From positions 1 through 40,409 of the forward strand of contig JAEWVY010000021.1 in assembly GCA_023396625.1 (NCBI GenBank): 40,409 bases of DNA. The letters run 5' to 3'. This stretch comes from Pseudomonadota bacterium. Lineage in GTDB: Bacteria; Pseudomonadota; Gammaproteobacteria; Burkholderiales; Burkholderiaceae_C. The notes under the pieces were generated by a model. The model worked only from the letters and a program-made list of their open reading frames with translations. It made no database searches and was not told the origin of the DNA. Position 1 is the stretch's first letter. Every line of letters starts with the position of its first letter. The translations under genes were made by a program, and so were the position numbers. Positions 16,300-24,428 of the stretch are shown piece after piece.

Positions 16300-17613
16300 A
16301 TGTCCTTGACCCAGAGCCTGCTCCTGATCGTCCTGCTGATCGCAGCCAGCGCCTTTTTCTCGGTGGCGGAGATTTCGCTCGCGGCCTCGCGCCACCTGCG
16401 GCTGCGCCAGATGGCCGACGAGGGCGACACCCGCGCCGAACACGTGATGCGCGTGCAGGCGCACCCGGGCCACTATTTCACGATCGTCCAGATCGGCCTG
16501 AACGCCATCGCCATCCTCGGCGGCATCGTGGGCGAAGGCGCCCTGGGGCCGCTGTTCAGCGCGCTGCTCGCGGACTGGCTGGAGCCGCCACGCGCCGCCA
16601 CCGCCAGTTTCCTGGCGTCTTTCCTGATCGTGACGTCGCTGTTCATCCTGTTCGCGGATCTGCTGCCCAAGCGCCTGAGCATGATCGAGCCCGAGCGCCT
16701 GGCGGTGCGCGTGGTCGGCCCGATGCAAGGCTTGCAGACCTTGCTCAAGCCCTTGGTGTGGCTCTACACCCGGGCGACCGACGGGCTGTTCCGTGTCCTG
16801 GGCCTGCCTGCCCAGCGGGATGATCGGGTCACCTCCGATGACATCCTGGCGCTGACCGAGGCCGGCGCCCAGGCCGGGGTGCTGGCGCGCCATGAGCAGC
16901 AGGTCATCGCCAATGTGTTCGAGCTGGACACCCGCGCCATCGCCAGCGCGATGACCCCGCGGGACCGGATCGCCTTTTTCCTGCGCGACGATCCCGATAC
17001 GGTCATCCGCGCGCGCATCGCCGCCGAACCGTTCTCCACCTACCCCGTGTGCGATGGCGACATCGACCACGTGGTGGGCTATGTGGACGCGAAGGATCTG
17101 TTCCAGCGCGCGCTGAACAACCAGCCCATCTCGCTGGCGGCCGAGGGCCTGGTGCGCAAGGTGCTCATCGTGCCCGACCGGCTGACGCTGTCCGAAGTGC
17201 TGGCGCAGTTCCGCCAGGTCCACGAGGACTTCGCCGTGATCGTCAACGAATACAGCCTGGTGGTCGGCGTGGTCACGCTCAACGACGTGATGAGCACGGT
17301 CATGGGCGAACTGGTCGGCCCCCACGACGAGGAGCAGATCGTGCGGCGCGACGCCAACTCCTGGCTCATCGACGGCGTCACGCCGATCGAGGACGTGCTG
17401 CGCGCGCTCGGCATCGACGATCTGCCGCGCCGCGATGAATACGACACCCTGGCCGGCTTCCTGATGGTGATGCTGCGGCGCGTGCCCCGGCGCACCGACA
17501 AGGTGGTCTGGGGCCATTTCGAATTCGAGGTGCTGGACGTGGACAGCCACCGCATCGACCAGGTGATGGTCACCCGTCTGCCGGACGACGCCGCGGCACC
17601 CTCGGCCATCTGA
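16300..17613 (+). CDS. CNNM/CorC-HlyC family membrane protein (hemolysin-like)
   Basis: Inner-membrane protein of the family that includes YfjD/PaeA, YtfL and CorC, linked to magnesium, cobalt or polyamine export. 437 residues from the ATG at 16300; a GTG one codon earlier is possible. Domains in order: a CNNM (DUF21) membrane domain, residues about 1-190 with SLLLIVLLIAASAFFSVAEISL and GLNAIAILGGIVGEGALG; a pair of CBS domains, about 205-330; and a CorC/HlyC C-terminal domain, about 345-430. A TACACT sequence (16285-16290) ends nine bases before the ATG, so a very short or absent leader is possible. The substrate cannot be told from sequence. Confidence 0.92.
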   Translation: MSLTQSLLLIVLLIAASAFFSVAEISLAASRHLRLRQMADEGDTRAEHVMRVQAHPGHYFTIVQIGLNAIAILGGIVGEGALGPLFSALLADWLEPPRAATASFLASFLIVTSLFILFADLLPKRLSMIEPERLAVRVVGPMQGLQTLLKPLVWLYTRATDGLFRVLGLPAQRDDRVTSDDILALTEAGAQAGVLARHEQQVIANVFELDTRAIASAMTPRDRIAFFLRDDPDTVIRARIAAEPFSTYPVCDGDIDHVVGYVDAKDLFQRALNNQPISLAAEGLVRKVLIVPDRLTLSEVLAQFRQVHEDFAVIVNEYSLVVGVVTLNDVMSTVMGELVGPHDEEQIVRRDANSWLIDGVTPIEDVLRALGIDDLPRRDEYDTLAGFLMVMLRRVPRRTDKVVWGHFEFEVLDVDSHRIDQVMVTRLPDDAAAPSAI

Positions 17614-17625
17614 CCGCAAAGGCCG

Positions 17626-18264
17626 TCAGGCGCCCGCGAACTCCCACTTGCGCCGGGCGCCCAGCACGGCGTTGGGGTATTCGGCGCGGCCGCGCGAGCC
17701 GTTGTAGCGCCCCAGCGCCATGAACAGGTCCCCGCGCTCGCGGTCGAGGTAGTGGCGCAGGATCACGCAGCCAAAGCGCAGGTTGGTCTGCATGTGAAAC
17801 AGCTTGCCCGCATCGCCATCGCCGATCACGCGGGTCCAGAAAGGCATCACCTGCATGTAGCCCCGCGCGCCCACGGGGCTGACGGCGAACTTCCGGAAGC
17901 CGCTTTCCACCTCGATCAGCCCGAGCACCAGCGACACATCGAGCCCCGCACGGCGGCTTTCGTACCAGACGGTCTGCAGGAACTCCCGCCGGGTGTCGAA
18001 ATCGGGCTTGCGTCGGCGCAGGCGAAAAATCATCGTCCCCATCCAGCGCAGGTAGCGCAGGCGGGCCTCGGTGGTCTCGAATTCCGGCACAGGGGGCGCG
18101 CTGTTGGCAATGGCCGCGCTCAGCGCGCCTCGCACAGCATCGGCCAACGGCTCCTCGAGCTGCCCTCCCGCCCATGAGGACTTCTGAAAAAATAGCAACA
18201 GAAGACCAATTGGCAATGGGAAAAGGCAATTTCGCCTTGAAATTTCAACCCTTGCGCCTTGCAC
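17626..18264 (-). CDS. Lytic transglycosylase, SLT domain
   Basis: Cleaves the glycan strands of peptidoglycan in the periplasm. 212 residues from a GTG at 18264, chosen because the following RRNCLFPLPIGLLLLFFQ and SSWAGG form a plausible signal peptide and because no ATG is available in frame. The SLT domain (about 95-205) holds the catalytic glutamate in LIEVESGFRKFAVS, then GARGYMQVMPFW, the usual second motif, and GRYNGS. It lies 48 bp downstream of proS on the same strand and converges on the CorC-like gene 12 bp away. The signal-peptide coding stretch coincides with repeat copy E, which is unusual. The exact start is uncertain. Confidence 0.88.
   Translation of the reverse strand: MQGARVEISRRNCLFPLPIGLLLLFFQKSSWAGGQLEEPLADAVRGALSAAIANSAPPVPEFETTEARLRYLRWMGTMIFRLRRRKPDFDTRREFLQTVWYESRRAGLDVSLVLGLIEVESGFRKFAVSPVGARGYMQVMPFWTRVIGDGDAGKLFHMQTNLRFGCVILRHYLDRERGDLFMALGRYNGSRGRAEYPNAVLGARRKWEFAGA
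18181..18254 (-). repeat. Short dispersed repeat, copy E (diverged)
   Basis: On the minus strand the stretch contains GCCTTTTCCCA, then AATTGG, then TTGCTATTTTTTC. This parallels GCCTTTCCCA, AATGG and TTGCTATG of copy C in the same order and spacing. It also has a CTTCTG/CAGAAG inverted repeat at its end. It overlaps the predicted signal-peptide codons of the lytic transglycosylase. Confidence 0.45.
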
Positions 18265-18311
18265 GAGTGCCGGCCCCCCGGGCGCCAGCGGGTGGCCGGA
18301 TCGGGCCGGTC

Positions 18312-20075
18312 TCACCGGGCGACGGCCGCCGCCAGGCCGAGCCGGGCGGTCAGGAACTCGTCCACCTCGGCCAGCGGCACGCGGCTGGCCTCGGCGTCGC
18401 GCCGGTGCTGGTATTCGAGCTGGCCCTCCTTGAGTCCCCGCTCGGAAATCACCACGCGGTGCGGCACGCCGATGAGCTCCCAGTCGGCGAACATGGCGCC
18501 GGGGCGCTCGCCACGGTCGTCGAGCAGCACGTCGACGCCTCGGGCCAGGAGCCGGTCGTGCAGGGCCTCGGCTGCGGCCTTCACGTCGGCGCTGCGGTCC
18601 ATGCCGATGGGGCAGATCACCACGGTGAAGGGTGCGATCGCGTCCGGCCAGATGATGCCGCGCGCGTCGTGGTTCTGCTCGATGGCCGCCGCCGGCAGGC
18701 GCGTGATGCCGATGCCGTAGCACCCCATCTCGAACGGCGCCGGTTTGCCGTCCTCGCCGAGGAAGGTGGCGTTCATCGCCCGGCTGTACCTGGTGCCAAG
18801 GTAAAACACGTGGCCCACCTCGATGCCCCGCTCGATCGCCAGCGCCCCTTTGCCGTCGGGCGACGGGTCGCCGGCCACCACATTGCGGATATCGGCCACC
18901 TGATCGGGCTCGGGCAGGTCGCGGCCCCAGTTGACGCCCGTCAGGTGAACGTCCGCTTCGTTCGCGCCGCAAACCCAGTCGGCCATCACGGCCACCTCGC
19001 GGTCGGCCACGACACCGACCGGCTTTTTCAGATTCAAGGGCCCCAGGTACCCCGGCGGGGTGCCAAAATGGTCCAGGATTTCAGCCTCGGTGGCGAAGCG
19101 AAAACCCAGCTCGAACCCCGGCAGTTTGCCGACCTTGACTTCGTTCATGTCATGGTCGCCGCGCAGCAGCAGCAGCCAGATCCGGGTCCGGACCACTTCG
19201 TCGTAGTCATTGAGCTCGTCAGTGGCCAGCACCAGCGACTTGACGGTGGCCTGCAGCGGCAGGCCCAGCAGCGCCGCCACGTCGGCACAGGTGCTTTTTC
19301 CCGGCGTGGGCACACGGGTCAGCGCCTGCGCCGCCGCGGGGCGGGGCCCGGCCGGCGCGAGCGCCTCGGCTTTTTCCATGTTCGCCGCGTACTCGCTCCC
19401 GGGGCAGTAGACGATGGCATCCTCGCCGGTGGCGGCGATCACCTGGAATTCCTCGGACAGGTCCCCGCCGATGGCGCCACTGTCCGCCGCCACAGCCCGG
19501 TAGGTGAGGCCAAAGCGGTCGAAGATGCGGCGGTAGGCGCCGGCCATGATCTGGTAGCTTGCCTTCGCGCCCGCCTGGTCCCGGTCAAAGCTGTAGGCGT
19601 CCTTCATGATGAACTCGCGTCCGCGCATCAACCCGAACCGCGGACGGCGCTCGTCACGGAACTTGGTCTGGATCTGGTAGAAGTTCTTGGGCAGTTGCTT
19701 GTAGCTGCGCAGATCCTGACGGGCGATGTCAGTGATCACTTCCTCGCTGGTGGGCTGCACCACGAAATCGCGCCCATGCCGGTCCCGGATGCGCAGCAGC
19801 TCGGGGCCCATCTTGTCGAAGCGGCCGGTTTCCTGCCACAGTTCGGCCGGTTGAATGACCGGCATGGTGAGCTCGACGGCGCCGGCACGGTTCATCTCCT
19901 CGCGCACGATGGCCTCGACCTTGCGGATCACGCGCAGTCCCAGTGGCATGTAGCTGTAGATGCCGGCGCCCAGCTTCTTGATCAGGCCCGCCCGCATCAT
20001 GAGCTGGTGGCTGACCACCTCGGCATCGGCAGGCGCGTCGCGCAGGGTGGCAATGGAGAACTGACTGGCTTTCAT
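18312..20075 (-). CDS. proS: Prolyl-tRNA synthetase
   Basis: Charges tRNA(Pro) with proline. 587 residues from the ATG at 20075 (MKASQFSIATLRDAPADAEVVSHQLMMRAGLI). The frame is open 69 bases further, but the family begins here. It is the bacterial form with a YbaK-like editing insertion at about residues 235-400, between class II motifs 2 and 3. Motif 2 is in FRDERRPRFGLMRGREFIMKDAYSFD. The C-terminal anticodon domain is about 470-587. The leader lacks an evident Shine-Dalgarno (TTTCTCTCCC before the ATG). It diverges from rppH across a 102-bp gap. A tRNA-Pro gene lies 5.5 kb away. Confidence 0.96.
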   Translation of the reverse strand: MKASQFSIATLRDAPADAEVVSHQLMMRAGLIKKLGAGIYSYMPLGLRVIRKVEAIVREEMNRAGAVELTMPVIQPAELWQETGRFDKMGPELLRIRDRHGRDFVVQPTSEEVITDIARQDLRSYKQLPKNFYQIQTKFRDERRPRFGLMRGREFIMKDAYSFDRDQAGAKASYQIMAGAYRRIFDRFGLTYRAVAADSGAIGGDLSEEFQVIAATGEDAIVYCPGSEYAANMEKAEALAPAGPRPAAAQALTRVPTPGKSTCADVAALLGLPLQATVKSLVLATDELNDYDEVVRTRIWLLLLRGDHDMNEVKVGKLPGFELGFRFATEAEILDHFGTPPGYLGPLNLKKPVGVVADREVAVMADWVCGANEADVHLTGVNWGRDLPEPDQVADIRNVVAGDPSPDGKGALAIERGIEVGHVFYLGTRYSRAMNATFLGEDGKPAPFEMGCYGIGITRLPAAAIEQNHDARGIIWPDAIAPFTVVICPIGMDRSADVKAAAEALHDRLLARGVDVLLDDRGERPGAMFADWELIGVPHRVVISERGLKEGQLEYQHRRDAEASRVPLAEVDEFLTARLGLAAAVAR

Positions 20076-20119
20076 GGGAGAGAAATGGACTCGATTGGGG
20101 AAATGGGACACCGGGTGCC

Positions 20120-20147
20120 TTGATGCACGCCGGCTCGCGTGCATAAT
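20120..20147 (+). promoter_or_regulatory. Promoter of rppH
   Basis: TTGATG at 20120-20125 (-35) and CATAAT at 20142-20147 (-10) are 16 bases apart. The predicted start is near 20154, leaving a leader of about 24 bases. On the opposite strand the same bases read CATTAT, so the proS promoter may overlap it. Confidence 0.6.
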
Positions 20148-20177
20148 GAACCCAGTTTAAAAAATCGGGGTTTGATT

Positions 20178-20846
20178 ATGCTTGACCGGGAAGGCTTTCG
20201 GCCTAACGTCGGCATCATCCTGCTCAACCAGAGAAACCAGGTATTCTGGGGCAAGCGCATCCGCACCCACAGCTGGCAGTTTCCGCAGGGCGGCATCGAC
20301 CGGGGGGAAACCCCCGAGCAGGCCATGTTCCGGGAGTTGCACGAGGAAGTGGGCCTGCGCGCGGAACATGTGCGCATTGTGGCCCGCACCCGGGACTGGT
20401 TGCGCTACGAGGTGCCTGACCGGTACATCCGGCGTGATGCGCGGGGCCATTACAAAGGCCAGAAGCAGATCTGGTATTTGCTGCAATTGACCGCGCAGGA
20501 CTGGCACCTGAATCTGCGAGCCACCAACCATCCGGAGTTCGATGCCTGGCGCTGGAACGATTACTGGGTTCCCCTGGACGTGGTGGTGGAATTCAAGCGC
20601 GGGGTCTACGAACTGGCGCTGACCGAATTGTCGCGCTATCTGCCGCGACAGGAGCAGCGCGGCCGCTATCTTCGCAGCGGCATGCGCTTGCGCGAGGCCA
20701 TCCACGAGCCCCGCCGGGAAATCATGCCCGGCGCGAGTTTCGAACTGCCTCCCGGCGCATCGTTCGATCCGGATCCCCAGGGCGGGCCGCGCGCCGCCAC
20801 AGGCCCTTCGGGCCCCGCCGAGGAGACGCCTCATGCGCCGCGCTAG
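20178..20846 (+). CDS. rppH: RNA pyrophosphohydrolase
   Basis: Nudix enzyme that removes pyrophosphate from the 5' end of triphosphorylated mRNA and so opens it to RNase E. 222 residues from the ATG at 20178 (MLDREGFRPNVGIILLN). The Nudix box is at 38-60 (GG at 38-39, E44, then RELHEEVGL). FPQGGI and the later RWNDYWVPLDVVVEFKR match RppH. The tail after about residue 165 is longer than in E. coli RppH (176 residues) and is rich in proline, glycine and alanine, so probably disordered. The last 14 bases overlap the next gene. Confidence 0.95.
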   Translation: MLDREGFRPNVGIILLNQRNQVFWGKRIRTHSWQFPQGGIDRGETPEQAMFRELHEEVGLRAEHVRIVARTRDWLRYEVPDRYIRRDARGHYKGQKQIWYLLQLTAQDWHLNLRATNHPEFDAWRWNDYWVPLDVVVEFKRGVYELALTELSRYLPRQEQRGRYLRSGMRLREAIHEPRREIMPGASFELPPGASFDPDPQGGPRAATGPSGPAEETPHAPR

Positions 20847-21345
20847 CGCCTTGGCCTTGCTCCTGGCGTTGGCCTGCGGCGGCCCGGCCGCCGCTGCGGA
20901 TGACGACGAAGACCCAGGTGCGGCCCGCACCACGGCCCAGCCGGTTTCACCGCCGGCTTTTGACCGGACGCGACTGATCGAGGTGCTGCAGCCGGCGGGC
21001 TCCACATTGAGCCATGGCGTGGACCCAGGCACGCTGACCGTCGGCCCCGATGGGGAAGTCCGCTTCGTGCTGGTCGCGTGGCGGCCCGGTGGGGCCAGCA
21101 ATGTGCTGTATGAGGGCATTCGTTGCGCCAGTGGCGAGTACCGCGTCCACGCCCGTCACAGCGAAGAGCGGGGTTGGACACTTGCCCCTGCCGACTCGCC
21201 CTGGCGGGCGCTGACCAGTGGCGGGGGCGCACGCGTCGCATGGATCATCGCACGCATGGGCGCTTGCGAAGGCCACGTCCCCGGCGGCTCCGCCGAAGAC
21301 ATCGCGCGACGGCTGCGCACGGGAAAACTCCCAGGCTACGAATAG
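20833..21345 (+). CDS. CNP1-like family exported protein
   Basis: 170-residue protein with an N-terminal signal peptide (MRRASALALLLALACGGPAAAA, cleavage probably near residue 22), then an acidic DDDEDPG stretch and a single small domain. The segments VRFVLVAWRPGGASNVLYEGIRCASGEYRVHA and the C-terminal pattern resemble the betaproteobacterial CNP1-like family, whose function is unknown. Its GAGGAG ribosome binding site lies inside rppH, and the genes overlap by 14 bases, so they are co-transcribed and coupled. It probably acts in the periplasm. The two cysteines, in RCAS and GACEG, could form a disulfide. Confidence 0.85.
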   Translation: MRRASALALLLALACGGPAAAADDDEDPGAARTTAQPVSPPAFDRTRLIEVLQPAGSTLSHGVDPGTLTVGPDGEVRFVLVAWRPGGASNVLYEGIRCASGEYRVHARHSEERGWTLAPADSPWRALTSGGGARVAWIIARMGACEGHVPGGSAEDIARRLRTGKLPGYE

Positions 21346-21361
21346 ATGAATCGACAGGGCG

Positions 21362-21391
21362 CCTGCCGCGGCGGCTTTTCGCCACGGCAGG
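21362..21391. terminator. Hairpin between converging CNP1-like gene and proB
   Basis: CCTGCCG at 21362-21368 and CGGCAGG at 21385-21391 form a perfect 7-bp outer stem, with GGC/GCC able to pair inside around TTTTC. It sits between the two converging stops (21345 and 21402). There is no clear T run, so a terminator role is only likely from position. Confidence 0.4.
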
Positions 21392-21401
21392 TCCGGCAGG
21401 G

Positions 21402-22538
21402 TCAGCGCGTCAGCACGAGGTTGTCGCGGTGCACCATTTCGGGCTCCGCGGCGTAACCCAGCAAGGCCTCGAACTCACCCGACGGCTTGCGGCACAGCAG
21501 CCTGGCCTCGGCACTCGAATAGTTGGCCAGACCTCGGGCAATCTCCCGGCCGGCCGGGTCACGCACGGCGATCACCTCTCCGCGGGAAAACTCGCCTTCG
21601 ACGCCGGTCATGCCGATAGGCAGCAGGCTCTTGCCCTCCTCGAGCACCTTCAGGACCGCCCCCTGATCGACAGTGACCGCCCCTCGCAGCTGGAGATGAT
21701 CGGCCATCCACTGCTTGCGCGCCTGCTGTTTGGCTGTCTGCGCCACCAGCAAGGTGCCGATGGACTCGCCGTCGGTCAGGCGGATCAGCACATCGGGCTC
21801 GCGCCCCCAGGCGATCGCCGTCGAGGCCCCCGAACCCGCGGCGCGCCGGGCGGCGAGGATTTTGGTCAGCATTCCACCGCGGCCCAGACTGGACCCGGCC
21901 CCTCCCGCCATGGCTTCCAGCGCGGGATCCCCAGCCCGGCCTTCGCTGACGAAGCGGGCTGAAGGGTCCTTGCGTGGATCGGCGGTGTACAGCCCGCGCT
22001 GGTCCGTCAGGATCACCAGCGCATCGGCCTCGACCAGATTCGCCACCAACGCCCCAAGGGTGTCGTTGTCCCCAAACTTGATTTCGTCGTTGACCACCGT
22101 GTCGTTCTCGTTGATCACCGGCAGCACGCGCAGCTTCAGCAAGGTCAACAGGGTGGAGCGGGCATTGAGGTAACGCTCCCGGTCGGCCAGGTCGGCGTGG
22201 GTGAGCAGCACCTGGGCACTGCCCAGGCCGTTTTCGCGCAGCTTGGTCTCGTACATCTGCGCCAGACCCATCTGACCAACGGCCGCCGCTGCCTGCAGTT
22301 CGTGAATTTCACGGGGTCGGGTCGTCCAGCCCAGCCGTTTCATGCCTTCGGCGATGGACCCGCTCGACACCATGATCACCTCGCGTCCCTGGCGCGCCAA
22401 CGCAGCCAACTGGCGACACCATTCGCCAATGGCGGCTTCGTCCAGTCCACGGCCTTCATTCGTGACCAGGCTGGACCCCACCTTGACCACGAGCCGCTGC
22501 GCGTCGCGCAGCACGGGGGAAGAGAATTTTTGATTCAT
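21402..22538 (-). CDS. proB: Glutamate 5-kinase
   Basis: Phosphorylates L-glutamate to gamma-glutamyl phosphate, the first and feedback-regulated step of proline synthesis. 378 residues, normal for the two-domain form. The amino acid kinase domain spans about 1-265, with VVKVGSSLVT near 17-26, MVSSGSIAEG at 56-65, INENDTV near 150 and GRGGMLTKI near 225. A PUA domain follows (about 290-370, with GAVTVDQGAVLKVL). AAGG 6-9 bases before the ATG is a fair ribosome binding site. It is the last gene of rplU-rpmA-obgE-proB, but repeat D just upstream carries a TATAAT that could give it its own promoter. Confidence 0.96.
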   Translation of the reverse strand: MNQKFSSPVLRDAQRLVVKVGSSLVTNEGRGLDEAAIGEWCRQLAALARQGREVIMVSSGSIAEGMKRLGWTTRPREIHELQAAAAVGQMGLAQMYETKLRENGLGSAQVLLTHADLADRERYLNARSTLLTLLKLRVLPVINENDTVVNDEIKFGDNDTLGALVANLVEADALVILTDQRGLYTADPRKDPSARFVSEGRAGDPALEAMAGGAGSSLGRGGMLTKILAARRAAGSGASTAIAWGREPDVLIRLTDGESIGTLLVAQTAKQQARKQWMADHLQLRGAVTVDQGAVLKVLEEGKSLLPIGMTGVEGEFSRGEVIAVRDPAGREIARGLANYSSAEARLLCRKPSGEFEALLGYAAEPEMVHRDNLVLTR

Positions 22539-22550
22539 TTCAGCCTTATT

Positions 22551-22590
22551 CCAGCGTCGAATGGTGCTTCTTAGCTACTAATTATATAGC
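22551..22590 (+). repeat. Short dispersed repeat, copy D, carrying a -10 element for proB
   Basis: The core CCAGCGTC at 22551-22558 is followed by GAATGG, then TAGCTAC at 22572-22578 and ATAGC at 22586-22590, an imperfect inverted repeat like those of B and C. On the minus strand it contains TATAAT (22586-22581), correctly placed for a start near 22574, 36 bases before proB. Similarity may extend left to about 22527, into the first proB codons. Confidence 0.7.
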
Positions 22591-22666
22591 ATTCGATTCA
22601 TCTTCCGTGTCGACATGGCCCCCCCCCAGGCGCACCTCGGGACCGGCCGGCATTGGGCGCACCCTC

Positions 22667-23737
22667 TCAGGCCGGCCATTCCCCGACGAATCGGGGATCC
22701 GGCGCGGCCGGCGGCTGAGCCGCCAACTGCTGCGCCTGGACATGCTGGTACACCGCTTTCACCAATGCCTCGCACCCTTCATGGGTGAGCGCGGAGATCT
22801 CGAACACCGGCCCCTTGTAGCGCATGCGCCGGACGAAGTCCTTCACACGGTTCGCGCGATCGGCCGGATCGAGCATGTCGACCTTGTTCAGGACCAGCCA
22901 ACGAGGCTTGTCATACAGGGCCTTGTCGTACTTTTTCAGTTCCGCGACGATGGCTTTGGCCTGCACCACCGTGTCCACCTCGTCGTCGAAGGGCGCGAGG
23001 TCGACGATGTGCAGCAGCAGGCGCGTGCGCTGCAGATGGCGCAGGAACTGGTGCCCCAAGCCCGCGCCATCGGCGGCGCCTTCGATCAGGCCTGGCACGT
23101 CCGCCACGACGAAGCTCTGCTCGGGGCCGACCCGCACCACCCCCAGGTTCGGATGCAGCGTGGTGAATGGGTAATCGGCGATCTTCGGGCGGGCGTTGGA
23201 GATGGCGCTGATCAGCGTCGACTTTCCGGCGTTCGGCAGCCCGAGCAGGCCGACGTCTGCCAGCACCTTGAGTTCGAGCTTGAGGTTTTTCCGCTCCCCG
23301 GGCCAGCCAGGCGTCTTCTGGCGCGGCGCGCGATTGATCGCGCTCTTGAACCGCATGTTGCCGAAGCCGCCGTCACCCCCCTTGGCGATCAGGAGGCGCT
23401 CGCCGGGTGTGAGCAGTTCGTGCAGCACCGCGCCGGTTTCCGCGTCGGTGATGATGGTGCCCACGGGCATCTTGAGCGTGATGTCGTCCCCCGCCGCGCC
23501 AAACATGTCGGAACCCATGCCATGCTGGCCGCGTTTGGCCTCGTGCCGCCGGGAAAAGCGAAAGTCGACCAGTGTGTTGAGGCTGGGATCCGCCACCGCC
23601 CAGACATGCCCCCCCCGACCACCATCGCCACCATTGGGCCCCCCGAATTCCTTGTATTTCTCATGCCGAAACGAGACGCAGCCGTTCCCGCCATCGCCAG
23701 CGATGACGTCAATATAGGCTTCATCGACAAATTTCAT
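22667..23737 (-). CDS. obgE: Obg family GTPase
   Basis: Essential GTPase associated with the 50S ribosomal subunit and its late assembly, and with stress signalling. 356 residues. The glycine-rich Obg domain spans about 1-158 (MKFVDEAYIDVIAGDGGNGCVSF). The G domain follows: G1 GLPNAGKST at about 164-172, G3 DVPGLIEGAADGAGLG, and G4 NKVDML. The C-terminal tail is short. It follows rpmA after a terminator-like hairpin, in the conserved L21-L27-Obg order, which couples Obg to ribosome production. Confidence 0.96.
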   Translation of the reverse strand: MKFVDEAYIDVIAGDGGNGCVSFRHEKYKEFGGPNGGDGGRGGHVWAVADPSLNTLVDFRFSRRHEAKRGQHGMGSDMFGAAGDDITLKMPVGTIITDAETGAVLHELLTPGERLLIAKGGDGGFGNMRFKSAINRAPRQKTPGWPGERKNLKLELKVLADVGLLGLPNAGKSTLISAISNARPKIADYPFTTLHPNLGVVRVGPEQSFVVADVPGLIEGAADGAGLGHQFLRHLQRTRLLLHIVDLAPFDDEVDTVVQAKAIVAELKKYDKALYDKPRWLVLNKVDMLDPADRANRVKDFVRRMRYKGPVFEISALTHEGCEALVKAVYQHVQAQQLAAQPPAAPDPRFVGEWPA

Positions 23738-23782
23738 GATTCGTCCAGTTCACGCGCAGATAGCGGATTTCAGAAACACAGA

Positions 23783-23802
23783 AGCCCCGACCAAGCGGGG
23801 CT
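23783..23802 (-). terminator. Terminator-like hairpin after rpmA
   Basis: AGCCCCG at 23783-23789 and CGGGGCT at 23796-23802 form a perfect 7-bp GC-rich stem with a 6-base loop. On the minus strand TCTGTGTTTCTG follows. It lies 25 bases after the rpmA stop and probably attenuates transcription before obgE. Confidence 0.65.
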
Positions 23803-23827
23803 CCGGAACAGGGGACGCGCGGGAATC

Positions 23828-24085
23828 CTACGCCGGCGTCACGCTCACGGTGTGCCTGTTCAGCGCCCCTTTGACCGCAAATGACACACGGCCGTCGACG
23901 AGCGAGTACAGCGTGTGGTCCTTGCCCAGCCCCACGTTGGTGCCGGGATGGAATTTCGTGCCGCGTTGCCGCACGATGATCGAGCCGGCGCTGATGAGTT
24001 CACCACCGTACGCCTTCACGCCAAGCATCTTCGGCTTGGAATCGCGCCCGTTTCGCGTTGAGCCGCCGCCTTTTTTCTGTGCCAT
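23828..24085 (-). CDS. rpmA: 50S ribosomal protein L27
   Basis: Ribosomal protein whose N terminus reaches the peptidyl transferase centre. 85 residues, normal. The sequence MAQKKGGGSTRNGRDSKPK is diagnostic, followed by GSIIVRQRGT and HPGTNVGLGKDHTLY. The mature N terminus AQKKGG shows that this lineage does not use the cleaved N-terminal extension found in some Firmicutes. An AAGGAG ribosome binding site precedes the ATG within the 12-base gap after rplU. Confidence 0.98.
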   Translation of the reverse strand: MAQKKGGGSTRNGRDSKPKMLGVKAYGGELISAGSIIVRQRGTKFHPGTNVGLGKDHTLYSLVDGRVSFAVKGALNRHTVSVTPA

Positions 24086-24097
24086 GATCCGTGCTCC

Positions 24098-24409
24098 TTA
24101 AGCGCTGATAGCGCCGATTTGCAGTTCCGTGAACTGCTGGCGGTGCCCTTGACGCTTCTGATAGTGCTTGCGACGGCGCATCTTGAAGATGCGCACCTTG
24201 TCGTGCTTGCCGTGCGCCACGACCGTGGCTTTTACAGATGCGCCGGAAACCAGGGGCGTGCCCACCTTCAGTTCCGCGCCGTTTCCGACGGCCAGAACCT
24301 GGTCGATCACGATCTCCTGGCCTACGTCCGCAGCAATCTGTTCTACTTTGATTTTCTCGCCAGCAGCAACACGATATTGTTTGCCGCCGGTTTTTATGAC
24401 CGCGTACAT
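24098..24409 (-). CDS. rplU: 50S ribosomal protein L21
   Basis: Ribosomal protein that binds 23S rRNA. 103 residues from the ATG at 24409 (MYAVIKTGGKQYRV), the normal length. The frame is open 198 bases upstream, but that stretch is the promoter and leader. GAGG seven bases before the ATG is the ribosome binding site. The C-terminal KMRRRKHYQKRQGHRQQFTEL is the conserved basic rRNA-binding region. It is first in rplU-rpmA-obgE-proB. A strong hairpin lies in the mRNA leader. Confidence 0.97.
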   Translation of the reverse strand: MYAVIKTGGKQYRVAAGEKIKVEQIAADVGQEIVIDQVLAVGNGAELKVGTPLVSGASVKATVVAHGKHDKVRIFKMRRRKHYQKRQGHRQQFTELQIGAISA

Positions 24410-24428
24410 GTAAACCTCTTCCATGAGA

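Noticed and set aside
16162..20123. Long antisense frames opposite the CorC-like gene and proS
   Set aside because: Composition is His/Asp/Gln-rich without motifs, and the sense genes are certain.
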